The notes under the pieces: model-generated
The model's database searches: none
Told to the model about the DNA's origin: nothing
What the model saw: only the letters and a program-made list of their open reading frames with translations
Made by a program: the position numbers and the translations under genes
Shown: positions 56,239 through 64,000 of the stretch, piece by piece
Numbering within the stretch: position 1 is the stretch's first letter
Layout of the letters: every line of letters begins with the position of its first letter
From: Polymorphobacter multimanifer
Lineage (GTDB): Bacteria; Pseudomonadota; Alphaproteobacteria; Sphingomonadales; Sphingomonadaceae
Assembly (NCBI RefSeq): GCF_014205635.1
Contig: NZ_JACIIV010000001.1
Coordinates: 186,001-250,000 of the forward strand
Reading direction: 5' to 3'
Length of the DNA stretch: 64,000 bases

Positions 56239-57657
56239 TCAGTGCCCGAGGTTCTTCACGATCGTCTCGACCATCTTCTTCGCATCGGCGAGCAGCATCA
56301 TGGTATTGTCCATGTAGAACACCGGGTTGTCGACACCGGCATAGCCCACGCCGCCCATCGAGCGCTTGATGAACAGCACCGTCTTGGCCTTCTCCACATC
56401 GAGCACCGGCATGCCATAGATCGGCGAGGTCTTGTCGGTCTTCGCCAGCGGGTTGGTCACGTCATTGGCGCCGATCACGAACGCCACGTCGCACTGGCCG
56501 AAATCGCTGTTGATGTCCTCGAGCTCGAACACCTCGTCATACGGCACGTTCGATTCCGCGAGCAGCACGTTCATGTGCCCCGGCATGCGCCCTGCCACCG
56601 GATGGATGGCGTATTTCACCGAAACACCCTCGGCCTTGAGCAGATCACCCATCTCGCGCAGCGCATGCTGCGCCTGGGAAACCGCCATGCCATAGCCCGG
56701 CACGATGATGACGCTCTCGGCATTCTTCATGATGAACGCCGCATCCTCGGCCGATCCGGCCTTGTAGGGCTTGGCAACCGCCGAGCCCTTGGGCCCGCCC
56801 GCTTCCGCTTCGGCACCGAAGCCGCCGGCGATCACCGAGATGAAGCTGCGGTTCATCGCCTTGCACATGATGTAGCTGAGGATCGCGCCCGACGATCCCA
56901 CCAGCGCACCAGTGATGATCATCGCGGTGTTCTGCAGCGTGAAGCCCATCGCCGCTGCCGCCCAGCCCGAATAGGAGTTGAGCATCGAAATCACCACCGG
57001 CATGTCGGCACCGCCGATCGGGATGATGAGCAGGAAGCCGATCGCGAAGCTGAGTGCGGTGATCGTCCAGAACACCGCCGGCTGGCTGTCGAACACGAAA
57101 TAGCCGATCAGCCCCAGAATGCCCGCCAGCACCGCAAGGTTGATCACATGCCGCGCCGGCAACAGGATCGGCGAACCGCTCATCCGCCCCGAAAGCTTGA
57201 GGAACGCAATCACCGAGCCTGAGAAGGTGATCGCACCGATGGCAACACCCAGCCCCAGCTCGATCCGGCTCGCGGTCAAAATCTGCCCGGCGCTGTCGAC
57301 AATCCCGAACGCATCGGGGTTGAGATAGGCCGAAGCCCCCACCAGCACTGCCGCCATGCCCACGAGGCTGTGAAAGCCCGCCACCAGCTCGGGCATCATC
57401 GTCATCTGGATCTTCTGCGCGATGAACCAGCCGATCGTGCCACCGATGGCAATCGCTGCCACGATCAGCGGCAGCCCGGTGCCATGCAGCAGCAGCGTCG
57501 TCGCCACCGCGATCAGCATGCCGATCATGCCATAGCGATTGCCCTGCTGGCTCGTCTCGGGCGACGAAAGCCCGCGCAAGCTCAGGATGAACAGCACACC
57601 CGCAATCAGATAGGCGAGCATGGCCCAGGCGGGCGTGTCGGCTGCAATATGGTCCAT
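56239..57657 (-). CDS. pntB: NAD(P) transhydrogenase subunit beta
   Basis: A 472-residue inner-membrane subunit. Eight or nine membrane helices occupy the first 260 residues, then the NADP-binding domain III (VPGYGMAVSQAQHALREM; YAIHPVAGRMPGHMNVLLAE in part; GANDVTNPLA). It couples proton entry to NADPH formation. It is the last of pntA1-pntA2-pntB, the split arrangement found in alphaproteobacteria. Confidence 0.96.
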   Translation of the reverse strand: MDHIAADTPAWAMLAYLIAGVLFILSLRGLSSPETSQQGNRYGMIGMLIAVATTLLLHGTGLPLIVAAIAIGGTIGWFIAQKIQMTMMPELVAGFHSLVGMAAVLVGASAYLNPDAFGIVDSAGQILTASRIELGLGVAIGAITFSGSVIAFLKLSGRMSGSPILLPARHVINLAVLAGILGLIGYFVFDSQPAVFWTITALSFAIGFLLIIPIGGADMPVVISMLNSYSGWAAAAMGFTLQNTAMIITGALVGSSGAILSYIMCKAMNRSFISVIAGGFGAEAEAGGPKGSAVAKPYKAGSAEDAAFIMKNAESVIIVPGYGMAVSQAQHALREMGDLLKAEGVSVKYAIHPVAGRMPGHMNVLLAESNVPYDEVFELEDINSDFGQCDVAFVIGANDVTNPLAKTDKTSPIYGMPVLDVEKAKTVLFIKRSMGGVGYAGVDNPVFYMDNTMMLLADAKKMVETIVKNLGH

Positions 57658-57682
57658 GGTCAGATGCCCCTAATCCAGCCGC

Positions 57683-58006
57683 TTACTTCGCCGAGCTATT
57701 GTTTGATGCAGCTACGGGCTTCTTCTCTTTTTTCTTGTACATCGCGAGCATCCGCCGCGTGACGGCAAAGCCGCCGAAGATGTTGACGCTCGCGAGCACC
57801 ACCGCCAGCAGCCCCAGCCACTTGGAAATCTCCGAGCCCCCGACCGCGGCCGAAGACGCGATCAGCGCGCCGACGATGATCACGGAGGAAATCGCATTGG
57901 TCACCGCCATCAGCGGCGTGTGCAGTGCCGGCGTCACTGACCACACGACATAATAGCCCACGAAACAGGCCATCACGAAAATCGACAGAGTGGAGAGAAA
58001 ATCCAT
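57683..58006 (-). CDS. pntAB: NAD(P) transhydrogenase subunit alpha part 2 (membrane domain)
   Basis: A 107-residue membrane protein with three or four helices (IFVMACFVGYYVVWSVTP in part; TNAISSVIIVGALIAS; GLLAVVLASVNIFGGFAVTRRML in part) and a lysine-rich end, MYKKKEKK. This is the membrane segment of PntA encoded separately. It lies 12 bases after pntA1 and 25 bases before pntB. Confidence 0.95.
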   Translation of the reverse strand: MDFLSTLSIFVMACFVGYYVVWSVTPALHTPLMAVTNAISSVIIVGALIASSAAVGGSEISKWLGLLAVVLASVNIFGGFAVTRRMLAMYKKKEKKPVAASNNSSAK

Positions 58007-58018
58007 GTGCGTCGCTCC

Positions 58019-59149
58019 TCAGGCCGCCTTCAGCCGCTCATGCACCACAGCGCCACCCTCGGTGAGCTTGACGCCGACCACGATCTCGTCATCCGCCGGA
58101 AAGGCCACGGAATTGGCGTCCTTGTCCCAAAAGGCATTGATGAAATTGTAGAGGTTGCGCGAAAACAGCGCCGAAGCATCCGCCGCCATCCGCCCCGCCA
58201 GGTTCCGGTGCCCGATGATCGTCACACCATGCACCTTCACCACCTCACCTGGGCGCGAATGCTCGATGTTGCCACCGCTCTCCACCGCGAGATCGACGAG
58301 CACCGACCCCGGCCGCATCGACGCCAACTGCGCATCGGACACGAGCCGCGGCGCCGGCCGTCCCGGAATCAGCGCCGTCGTCACCACGATATCCTGCTTG
58401 GCGATGTGCGAGGACACGAGTGCTGCCTGCGCCGCCTTGTACTCGTCGCTCATCTCGGTCGCATAGCCACCGGCACCCTCGCCCTCGATGCCCTTCACAT
58501 CGGCCACGAAGATCGCCTTGGCGCCGAGCGATTCAATCTGTTCTTTCGTGGCCGAGCGCACATCGGTGGCGCTCACCAGCGCACCCAGCCGCCGTGCCGT
58601 CGCAATCGCCTGCAGCCCCGCCACGCCCACGCCCATCACGAACACGCGCGCCGCCGAAATCGTCCCCGCTGCGGTCATCATCATCGGAAACGCCCGGCCA
58701 TAGGCCTCGGCGGCATCGATCACCGCCTTGTAGCCGGCGAGGTTCGATTGCGACGACAGGATGTCCATCGATTGCGCCCGCGTGATCCGCGGCATGAATT
58801 CCATCGAAAGTGCTACCAACCCCGCATCGGCATAGCCCTTGATCCGCTCCGGCGCCGCGAATGGCGACATGCCGCCGGCCACCATTGTTCCGCTCGCAAT
58901 GCCCGGCAGCCCATCCACGCCCGGCACCTGCACGCCCATCACCAGATGCGCCCCGGCAATCACCCCGGCCCGGTCCGCCACGGTGGCGCCGGCCGCCGCA
59001 TAATCCGCATCGGCAATATTGGCGCCGGCACCAGCACCGGTTTCCACCGCCATCTCGGCGCCCAGGGCGATGAACTTCTTCACCGTCTCCGGCGTCGCCG
59101 CCACCCGGTTCTCGGCATCGGCCGTCTCGCGCAAAACTGCGATCTTCAT
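58019..59149 (-). CDS. pntAA: NAD(P) transhydrogenase subunit alpha part 1 (NAD-binding domain)
   Basis: A 376-residue cytosolic domain I. It begins MKIAVLRETADAENRVAATP, carries the NAD-binding Rossmann loop VFVMGVGVAGLQAIATARRLGA in part, ATDVRSATKEQ, and TALIPGRPAP with VLVDLAVESGGN. The ATG at 59149 is the family start; the frame is open to 59212 inside the coxIV-like gene. Confidence 0.96.
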   Translation of the reverse strand: MKIAVLRETADAENRVAATPETVKKFIALGAEMAVETGAGAGANIADADYAAAGATVADRAGVIAGAHLVMGVQVPGVDGLPGIASGTMVAGGMSPFAAPERIKGYADAGLVALSMEFMPRITRAQSMDILSSQSNLAGYKAVIDAAEAYGRAFPMMMTAAGTISAARVFVMGVGVAGLQAIATARRLGALVSATDVRSATKEQIESLGAKAIFVADVKGIEGEGAGGYATEMSDEYKAAQAALVSSHIAKQDIVVTTALIPGRPAPRLVSDAQLASMRPGSVLVDLAVESGGNIEHSRPGEVVKVHGVTIIGHRNLAGRMAADASALFSRNLYNFINAFWDKDANSVAFPADDEIVVGVKLTEGGAVVHERLKAA

Positions 59150-59171
59150 GGCAAAATCCCCCGCGGCCGAC

Positions 59172-59327
59172 TTAAACCAGAACCAGCGCCATGATGATGA
59201 GCGCGCCGGCAATGCCGATCACAGCCCATTTGGTGATCGCCATGAAACGCTCATAGGTCGCCCGATACTCCGGCGTCTGCCGCTGGCGGTCATCGCCCGA
59301 TCCATCATCAACCATGTCGACACCCAT
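59172..59327 (-). CDS. aa3-type cytochrome c oxidase subunit IV (51 residues)
   Basis: A short gene with an N-terminal polar part (MGVDMVDDGSGDD, QTPEYRATYERFMAITKWA) and a single C-terminal membrane helix (VIGIAGALIIMALVLV). This is the layout of the small subunit IV that wraps around aa3 oxidases in alphaproteobacteria; the ATYERFM-x5-W pattern is typical. GAGG lies upstream of the ATG at 59327; an in-frame ATG at 59315 is possible. It sits just before pntA1, a common neighbourhood. Confidence 0.82.
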   Translation of the reverse strand: MGVDMVDDGSGDDRQRQTPEYRATYERFMAITKWAVIGIAGALIIMALVLV

Positions 59328-59419
59328 CACTCAGCCTCGCCCCACACGAACCCCGGGTGATAGCAGATGATTCCGGTCTGTGAAGCCTCCAATCACCGCG
59401 ACATTCCGCACCGCAGCAA

Positions 59420-60382
59420 TCATGCCGCCTCGATGCCTCGCCACACCGCCAGCGCCTGCACCGTCTCCGCCACATCATGCACGCGCAGGATCTGCACCCC
59501 ATGCGCCGCCCCATGCAGCGCCACCGCCAGGCTTCCCGGCAGCCGCGCCCCCACCGGAACCGCCCTTCCCGCCAGTCCTTCGATCACCCGCTTTCGGCTT
59601 GCCCCCAGCAGCAGCGGCACCCCCAGCGCATGAAAAAGCGCCAGCCCGCGCAGCAGCGCCCGGTTGTGGTGCAGGCTCTTGCCGAACCCGATCCCAACAT
59701 CCGCCACGATCCGCTCACGCCCGATCCCCGCCGCCAAACACGCGTCGATCCGCGCCGCCAGCCAGTCAAACACTTCGAGCAGCACATCATCATAGGCCGG
59801 CGCCACCTGCATCGTCGCCGGCTCGCCCTGGTGATGCATCAGCACCACCGGGCACCCCCGCGCCGCCACCAGCGCCATCGCCGCGGGATCATGCGTCAGC
59901 GCCGACACATCATTGATCATCCCCGCCCCCGCATCGAGTGCGGCTGCCATCACCGCGGCCTTGCGCGTATCCACCGACCAGCGCACCCCCGCCAGCGCCG
60001 GCAGCACGCTCCCCAACCGCCGCAGCTCCTCCTCCAGCGCCACCGCCGCCGCCCCCGGCCGCGTCGATTCCGCCCCCACATCGACAATGTCCGCACCCGC
60101 CGTCACCAGCGCCGCCGGATCACCGCCCCCACCTTCAAAATATTGGCCACCATCCGAAAAGCTGTCGGGCGTCACATTGAGGATTCCCATCACCAGCGGC
60201 CGCCCGCCATAGCCCGGCCGCACCGCCGTCAGCCGCTCACGCACATCCTCGGGCAGCGCCTCGACCGGCAGCCGCTCGGGTGCCACCCCGCGCTCCAGCC
60301 GCTCCACGCCGGCAAAGCAAAGGGGGCCACCGGCCAGCGGCAGCCCCCAATCCCCCAGCCCGACCGGCCGCCAGTAGATCAC
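59420..60382 (-). CDS. folP: Dihydropteroate synthase
   Basis: A 320-residue folate-pathway enzyme joining p-aminobenzoate to the pterin; target of sulfonamides. Motifs are VMGILNVTPDSFSDGG, DVGAESTRPGA, WSVDTRKAAV, INDVSAL, VLMHHQGEP, DVGIGFGKS and GASRKRVIEG. About 60 extra N-terminal residues precede the core compared with E. coli FolP. The start overlaps the stop of the upstream M13 peptidase by 4 bases. Confidence 0.95.
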   Translation of the reverse strand: MIYWRPVGLGDWGLPLAGGPLCFAGVERLERGVAPERLPVEALPEDVRERLTAVRPGYGGRPLVMGILNVTPDSFSDGGQYFEGGGGDPAALVTAGADIVDVGAESTRPGAAAVALEEELRRLGSVLPALAGVRWSVDTRKAAVMAAALDAGAGMINDVSALTHDPAAMALVAARGCPVVLMHHQGEPATMQVAPAYDDVLLEVFDWLAARIDACLAAGIGRERIVADVGIGFGKSLHHNRALLRGLALFHALGVPLLLGASRKRVIEGLAGRAVPVGARLPGSLAVALHGAAHGVQILRVHDVAETVQALAVWRGIEAA

Positions 60383-62442
60383 CAGACGCGCAACCGCGCA
60401 TCGGGAGCCAGATAATAGGCCTCCCCCGGCTTGGCACCAAAGGCCGCATACCAGGCGTCATGGTTGCGCACGACATAGGGCCGGAAGTGCCCCGGCGTGT
60501 GCGGGTCGGTCACCAGCTGCTGCAGCAGCGCCGCATCGCGATACTTTGATCGCCACACCTGCGCAAAACCGAGGAAGAAGCGCTGCTCGCCCGAAAACCC
60601 ATCGATCGCCGGCGACGGCTTGCCGTCCAGCGAGCGCTTCCACGCATCGAACGCCACCGTCATCCCTGCCAGATCGGCAATATTCTCGCCAAGCGTCAGC
60701 TCGCCATTCACCTTGCTCCCCGGCAGCGGCTCATAGGCACCATATTGCGCCACCACCTTGTCGGTCAGCGCCTTGAACCGCGTCACGTCCTGCGCCGTCC
60801 ACCAGTCGATCAGCTTGCCTTGCTTGTCATATTTCCGCCCCTGGTCATCGAAATGATGGCTGATCTCATGGCCGATCACCGCACCGATGCCGCCATAGTT
60901 CACCGCCTCATCGGCAGCGGGGTCGAAAAACGGCGCCTGCAGGATCGCCGCCGGAAACACGATCTCGTTCCAGTTCGGCCGCGCATAGGCGTTCACCGTC
61001 ATCGGCGTCATGCCCCATTCGCTGCGGTCCACCGGCCGGCCGATCTTGTTCACCTGCCGCTGGAATTCGTGCCGCTCGCTGCGCACCACATTGCCCCACA
61101 GGTCGCCCTTCACCACCTCCAGCCCCGAATAGTCGCGCCATTTGTCGGGATAGCCGATCTTGGCGGTAAAACTCGCCAGCTTGTCACGCGCCGCCACCCG
61201 GGTTGCCGGCTCCATCCAGTCGAGCCCGGCCAGCCGCCGGTCCATTGCCGCGATGATGTTCTTCACCATCTCATCCGCCTTGGCCTTGGCGTCGGGCGGA
61301 AAATACGCCGCCACATAGCGCTTGCCCACAGCCTCGCCCAGCGCTGCACTGGTCAGGTCGACGCCCTTCTTCCAGCGCGGCTGATCCTCGGGCTGCCCGC
61401 CGAGCACCTTGCCCCGAAACGCGAAGTTCGCCTCCACAAACGCCTTGCTCAAATAGGGTGCTGCCGCCTCGATCGCGCGCAGCGCCAGATAATCCTTCCA
61501 CACGCCAAGGTCGCCGCGCGCGAGCATCGCCGCCGTCGCCGTCACCGCACTCGGCTGGCCCACCGTCAGCCGCGGCTGTTCGTTCAGCCCGACAGCCCCC
61601 AGCATCGCCGCCCAGTCGATCCCGGGGTAGCGCTCTGCAAGTGCGGTGCGCGCCACCGGGTTCCAGGTCTTCTCGCGCTGCCGCAGTTCGACCCGGCTCC
61701 ACTGCACCTCGGCAAGGGCGCTTTCGAGCGCATAGATCGCCTGCGCCCGCGCCGCCGCATCGGTTGCGCCGGCCACCCCCGCCAGCGTCAGCATCGTTGC
61801 CACATGCGCCACATATTTCGTCCGCGCCTCGGCAAAGCGCGTGCTCTTCTGGTCCAGATAATAATCCCGGTCGGGCAGCCCGAGCCCGCCCTGCCCCAGG
61901 CTCACCACATGCACATCGGGGTTCTTGGCATCGGCCACGACGCCAAGGCGCAGCGGCATCGACACGCCGTCACGCGTCAGCAATGCCATCATCCGCACCA
62001 GCGCCGCCCGGTCGTCGATCGCGGCAATCTCCGCCAGCAGTGGCGCCACCGGCGTCATCCCGCGCGCTTCGATCGCTGCCTCATCGACAAAGGTCGCATA
62101 GAAATCGGCAATCTTGCGCGCCTCGCTACCCGCCGGCCCGCCCTCGGCCGTCACCGTCTCGATGATCGTCCGGGTCCGCTCCTGCGAAAGATCGCGCAGC
62201 ACATTGAACATCCCGGTGCGCGTCTGGTCGGCCGGAATCTCCAGCCGGTCCATATAGCCGCCATTGGCAAAACGCCCCCAGTCCTGCCCCGCGGTCACCG
62301 ACCGGTCCATGCCCGCCACGTCGAAGCCGAAGCTGCCGATCGCAGCCTTGCCGCTTGCCACTGCCCCGTCCGCCGCAAACCCCGCCGAAGGCAGCATCAG
62401 CGCCAGAACCGAACACCCGACCAGAGCCATCCGCATCATCAT
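60379..62442 (-). CDS. M13-family (neprilysin-like) zinc metallopeptidase
   Basis: A 687-residue exported endopeptidase. Signal region MALVGCSVLALMLPSAGFA; zinc site GAVIGHEISHHFDDQG with the third ligand in GENIADLAG; N-terminal M13 domain (GLPDRDYYLDQKS). Neprilysin-type enzymes cleave short peptides in the periplasm. It overlaps folP by 4 bases and is 65 bases downstream of a close paralogue. The three or four N-terminal Met codons leave the exact start open. Confidence 0.92.
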   Translation of the reverse strand: MMMRMALVGCSVLALMLPSAGFAADGAVASGKAAIGSFGFDVAGMDRSVTAGQDWGRFANGGYMDRLEIPADQTRTGMFNVLRDLSQERTRTIIETVTAEGGPAGSEARKIADFYATFVDEAAIEARGMTPVAPLLAEIAAIDDRAALVRMMALLTRDGVSMPLRLGVVADAKNPDVHVVSLGQGGLGLPDRDYYLDQKSTRFAEARTKYVAHVATMLTLAGVAGATDAAARAQAIYALESALAEVQWSRVELRQREKTWNPVARTALAERYPGIDWAAMLGAVGLNEQPRLTVGQPSAVTATAAMLARGDLGVWKDYLALRAIEAAAPYLSKAFVEANFAFRGKVLGGQPEDQPRWKKGVDLTSAALGEAVGKRYVAAYFPPDAKAKADEMVKNIIAAMDRRLAGLDWMEPATRVAARDKLASFTAKIGYPDKWRDYSGLEVVKGDLWGNVVRSERHEFQRQVNKIGRPVDRSEWGMTPMTVNAYARPNWNEIVFPAAILQAPFFDPAADEAVNYGGIGAVIGHEISHHFDDQGRKYDKQGKLIDWWTAQDVTRFKALTDKVVAQYGAYEPLPGSKVNGELTLGENIADLAGMTVAFDAWKRSLDGKPSPAIDGFSGEQRFFLGFAQVWRSKYRDAALLQQLVTDPHTPGHFRPYVVRNHDAWYAAFGAKPGEAYYLAPDARLRVW

Positions 62443-62507
62443 ATCCTCATGCTCCGCCGGTCGACGCCGACGACCAATGCCATTCGTGCAACAATGTCAG
62501 CCGAGGC

Positions 62508-64000
62508 TCACCAGACGCGCAGCCGTGCATCCGGTGCGAGATAAAGCTTGTCCCCCGCCTTCACATCGAACGCCGAGTACCAGGCGTCGAGATTGCGCAC
62601 CACGAACGGCCGGAAGCTCGACGGGCTGTGCGGGTCGCTCACCAGCTGCTGCAACAGCACCTGGTCGCGATATTTCGCCCGCCACACCTGCGCAAAGCCG
62701 AGGAAGAACCGCTGGTCCCCCGAAAAGCCGTCGATCACCGGCGCCGCCTTGCCATCCAGCGACCGCGCATAGGCATCCTTGGCAATCACCAGCCCGGCCA
62801 GATCGGCGATATTTTCGCCCAGCGTCAGCTCGCCGTTGATCTTCTTGCCCGGCAGCGGCTCATAGGCACCATATTGCGCCACCACCTTGTTGGTCAGCCC
62901 CTCGAAGCGCGTCACATCCTCTGGCGTCCACCATTCCGCCAGCTTGCCGGTCTTGTCATATTTCCGGCCCTGGTCATCGAAATGATGCGTGATCTCATGG
63001 CCGATCACCGCGCCGATCGCCCCGTAATTCACCGCCGCATCGGCATTGGCATCGAAGAACGGCGCCTGCAGGATGGCGGCGGGAAACACGATCTCGTTCC
63101 ACACCGGATAAGCATAGGCGTTCACCGTCATCGGCGTCAGAAACCACTCGCTCCTGTCCACCGGCTTGCCGAGCTTCGCCACTTCGCGCTCATGCTCGAA
63201 GTCGATCCCGCGCATCGCATTGCCAAGCGCATCGCCGCGCACCACCTCGAACTTGCTGTAGTCGCGCCATTTGTCCGGATAGCCGATCTTCGGGGTGAAC
63301 GCCTTAAGCTTCTCCCGCGCCGACGCCCGCGTCGCCGGCGCCATCCATTCGAGGTTCGCCAGCCGCGCATCCATCGCCACGATGATGTTCTTCACCAGTT
63401 CGTCGGCCTTGGCCTTGGCCTCGGGCGGAAAATGCCGCGCCACATAGATCTGCGCCACCGCATCCCCCAGCATGGCGGAGGTATTGTCCACGCCGCGCTT
63501 CCACCGGTCGCGCAGCTGCGGCGTGCCGCTCAACGCCTTCACCAGCGCGAAATTGGTATCCACCACCCGCTTCGGCAGATAGGGCGCCGCCGCCGCCATC
63601 TGCCGCAGCGTCAGATAATCCTTCCACACCGCCAGCGGCTCGCTCGCGATCAGCTTGCCCATGCCCTGCAGCGCCGAGGGCTGCGCCACCAGCACCCGGT
63701 CCGCGCCCTCGATCCCCGCCGCCCCCAGCAGCGCCGCCCAGTCATATCCGGCATAGCCCGAAACCAGCGTCGCGCGCGGCACGTCGTTATAGGTCTTGTC
63801 GGCATCCCGGCTTTCCACCACGGTCCAGTGCGCGGTCGCCATCTTGGTCTCCAGCGCCATCACCGCCGCCGCCCGCGGCCCGGCATCGGTTGCCCCCGTC
63901 AGCTCCAGCATTGCCTTCGCCCAAACCAGATACGCCTCGCGCGCCTTCGCGAGTTCGGGCTGGTCCTTGTCGAGATAATAGTCGCGGTCCGGCAGCCCCA
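62508..64000 (-). CDS. M13-family zinc metallopeptidase, second copy (5' end outside the window)
   Basis: The C-terminal 497 codons of a paralogue of the preceding gene; the frame is open to the right edge and reads GLPDRDYYLDKDQPELAK there. The zinc site GAVIGHEITHHFDDQG and ENIADLAG are intact, and the C-terminus KLYLAPDARLRVW is nearly the same as in the neighbour (AYYLAPDARLRVW). Tandem duplication is evident. The signal peptide and start are not visible. Confidence 0.92.
   Translation of the reverse strand, partial: GLPDRDYYLDKDQPELAKAREAYLVWAKAMLELTGATDAGPRAAAVMALETKMATAHWTVVESRDADKTYNDVPRATLVSGYAGYDWAALLGAAGIEGADRVLVAQPSALQGMGKLIASEPLAVWKDYLTLRQMAAAAPYLPKRVVDTNFALVKALSGTPQLRDRWKRGVDNTSAMLGDAVAQIYVARHFPPEAKAKADELVKNIIVAMDARLANLEWMAPATRASAREKLKAFTPKIGYPDKWRDYSKFEVVRGDALGNAMRGIDFEHEREVAKLGKPVDRSEWFLTPMTVNAYAYPVWNEIVFPAAILQAPFFDANADAAVNYGAIGAVIGHEITHHFDDQGRKYDKTGKLAEWWTPEDVTRFEGLTNKVVAQYGAYEPLPGKKINGELTLGENIADLAGLVIAKDAYARSLDGKAAPVIDGFSGDQRFFLGFAQVWRAKYRDQVLLQQLVSDPHSPSSFRPFVVRNLDAWYSAFDVKAGDKLYLAPDARLRVW

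Overview
The window is high-GC DNA with very dense coding and short gaps. Its gene orders are typical of an alphaproteobacterium: dusB-ntrB-ntrC-ntrY-ntrX-hfq-hflX, a fused ispDF, an E1-beta subunit of pyruvate dehydrogenase carrying its own lipoyl domain, a three-part proton-translocating transhydrogenase followed by a tiny aa3-oxidase subunit IV, and exported M13 peptidases. A DUF2171 protein and the repeat style point to Sphingomonadales; this assignment is an inference.

Layout. Positions 1-4302 hold a divergent pair (ornithine/lysine decarboxylase and threonine dehydratase), fumarase C and a DUF2171 protein. Positions 4363-15962 look accessory. First comes a small signalling cassette of one HisKA_2 kinase and two single-domain receivers, one of which has lost its phosphoacceptor aspartate. 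Next is a stand-alone 1358-residue restriction-methylation enzyme. Last is a compact mobilizable element of about 5 kb, made of a relaxase, a HigBA toxin-antitoxin pair, a small gene and a large serine recombinase. That element ends exactly at the 3' end of a tRNA-Ser(TGA) gene, and a 14/16 direct repeat of the junction lies upstream of the relaxase. I regard this element, with its candidate attachment repeats, oriT-like hairpins and a recombinase whose C-terminus depends on integration, as the best candidate for something new.

Positions 16165-24819 carry a plus-strand run: lytic transglycosylase, RlpA lipoprotein, D,D-carboxypeptidase, tmk, holB, metG, tatD, a cyclic-phosphate phosphodiesterase and mazG (probably frameshifted at its N-terminus). 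Positions 24816-33863 are the minus-strand hflX, hfq, ntrX, ntrY, ntrC, ntrB and dusB block for nitrogen control and RNA biology. ispDF, cinA-like, a COQ10/RatA-like gene, lipA and a bicarbonate transporter/PII-like pair follow.

Positions 38388-44868 are the pyruvate dehydrogenase locus (lpdA, E2, E1-beta, E1-alpha, DivIC). It is interrupted by palindromic repeats, one of which lies in frame inside the E2 linker. Next are two exported amidohydrolases and a fatty-acid oxidation protein. A copper/methionine-repair cluster follows: exported MsrB and MsrA, CueR, CopB and a CopA multicopper oxidase with four Met/His/Cys repeats and a CueR-box promoter. The window closes with pntB-pntA2-pntA1, cytochrome oxidase subunit IV, folP and two tandem M13 peptidases, the second cut by the window edge. 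Apart from the odd repeat, nearly all of the chromosome outside 4.3-16 kb is housekeeping.
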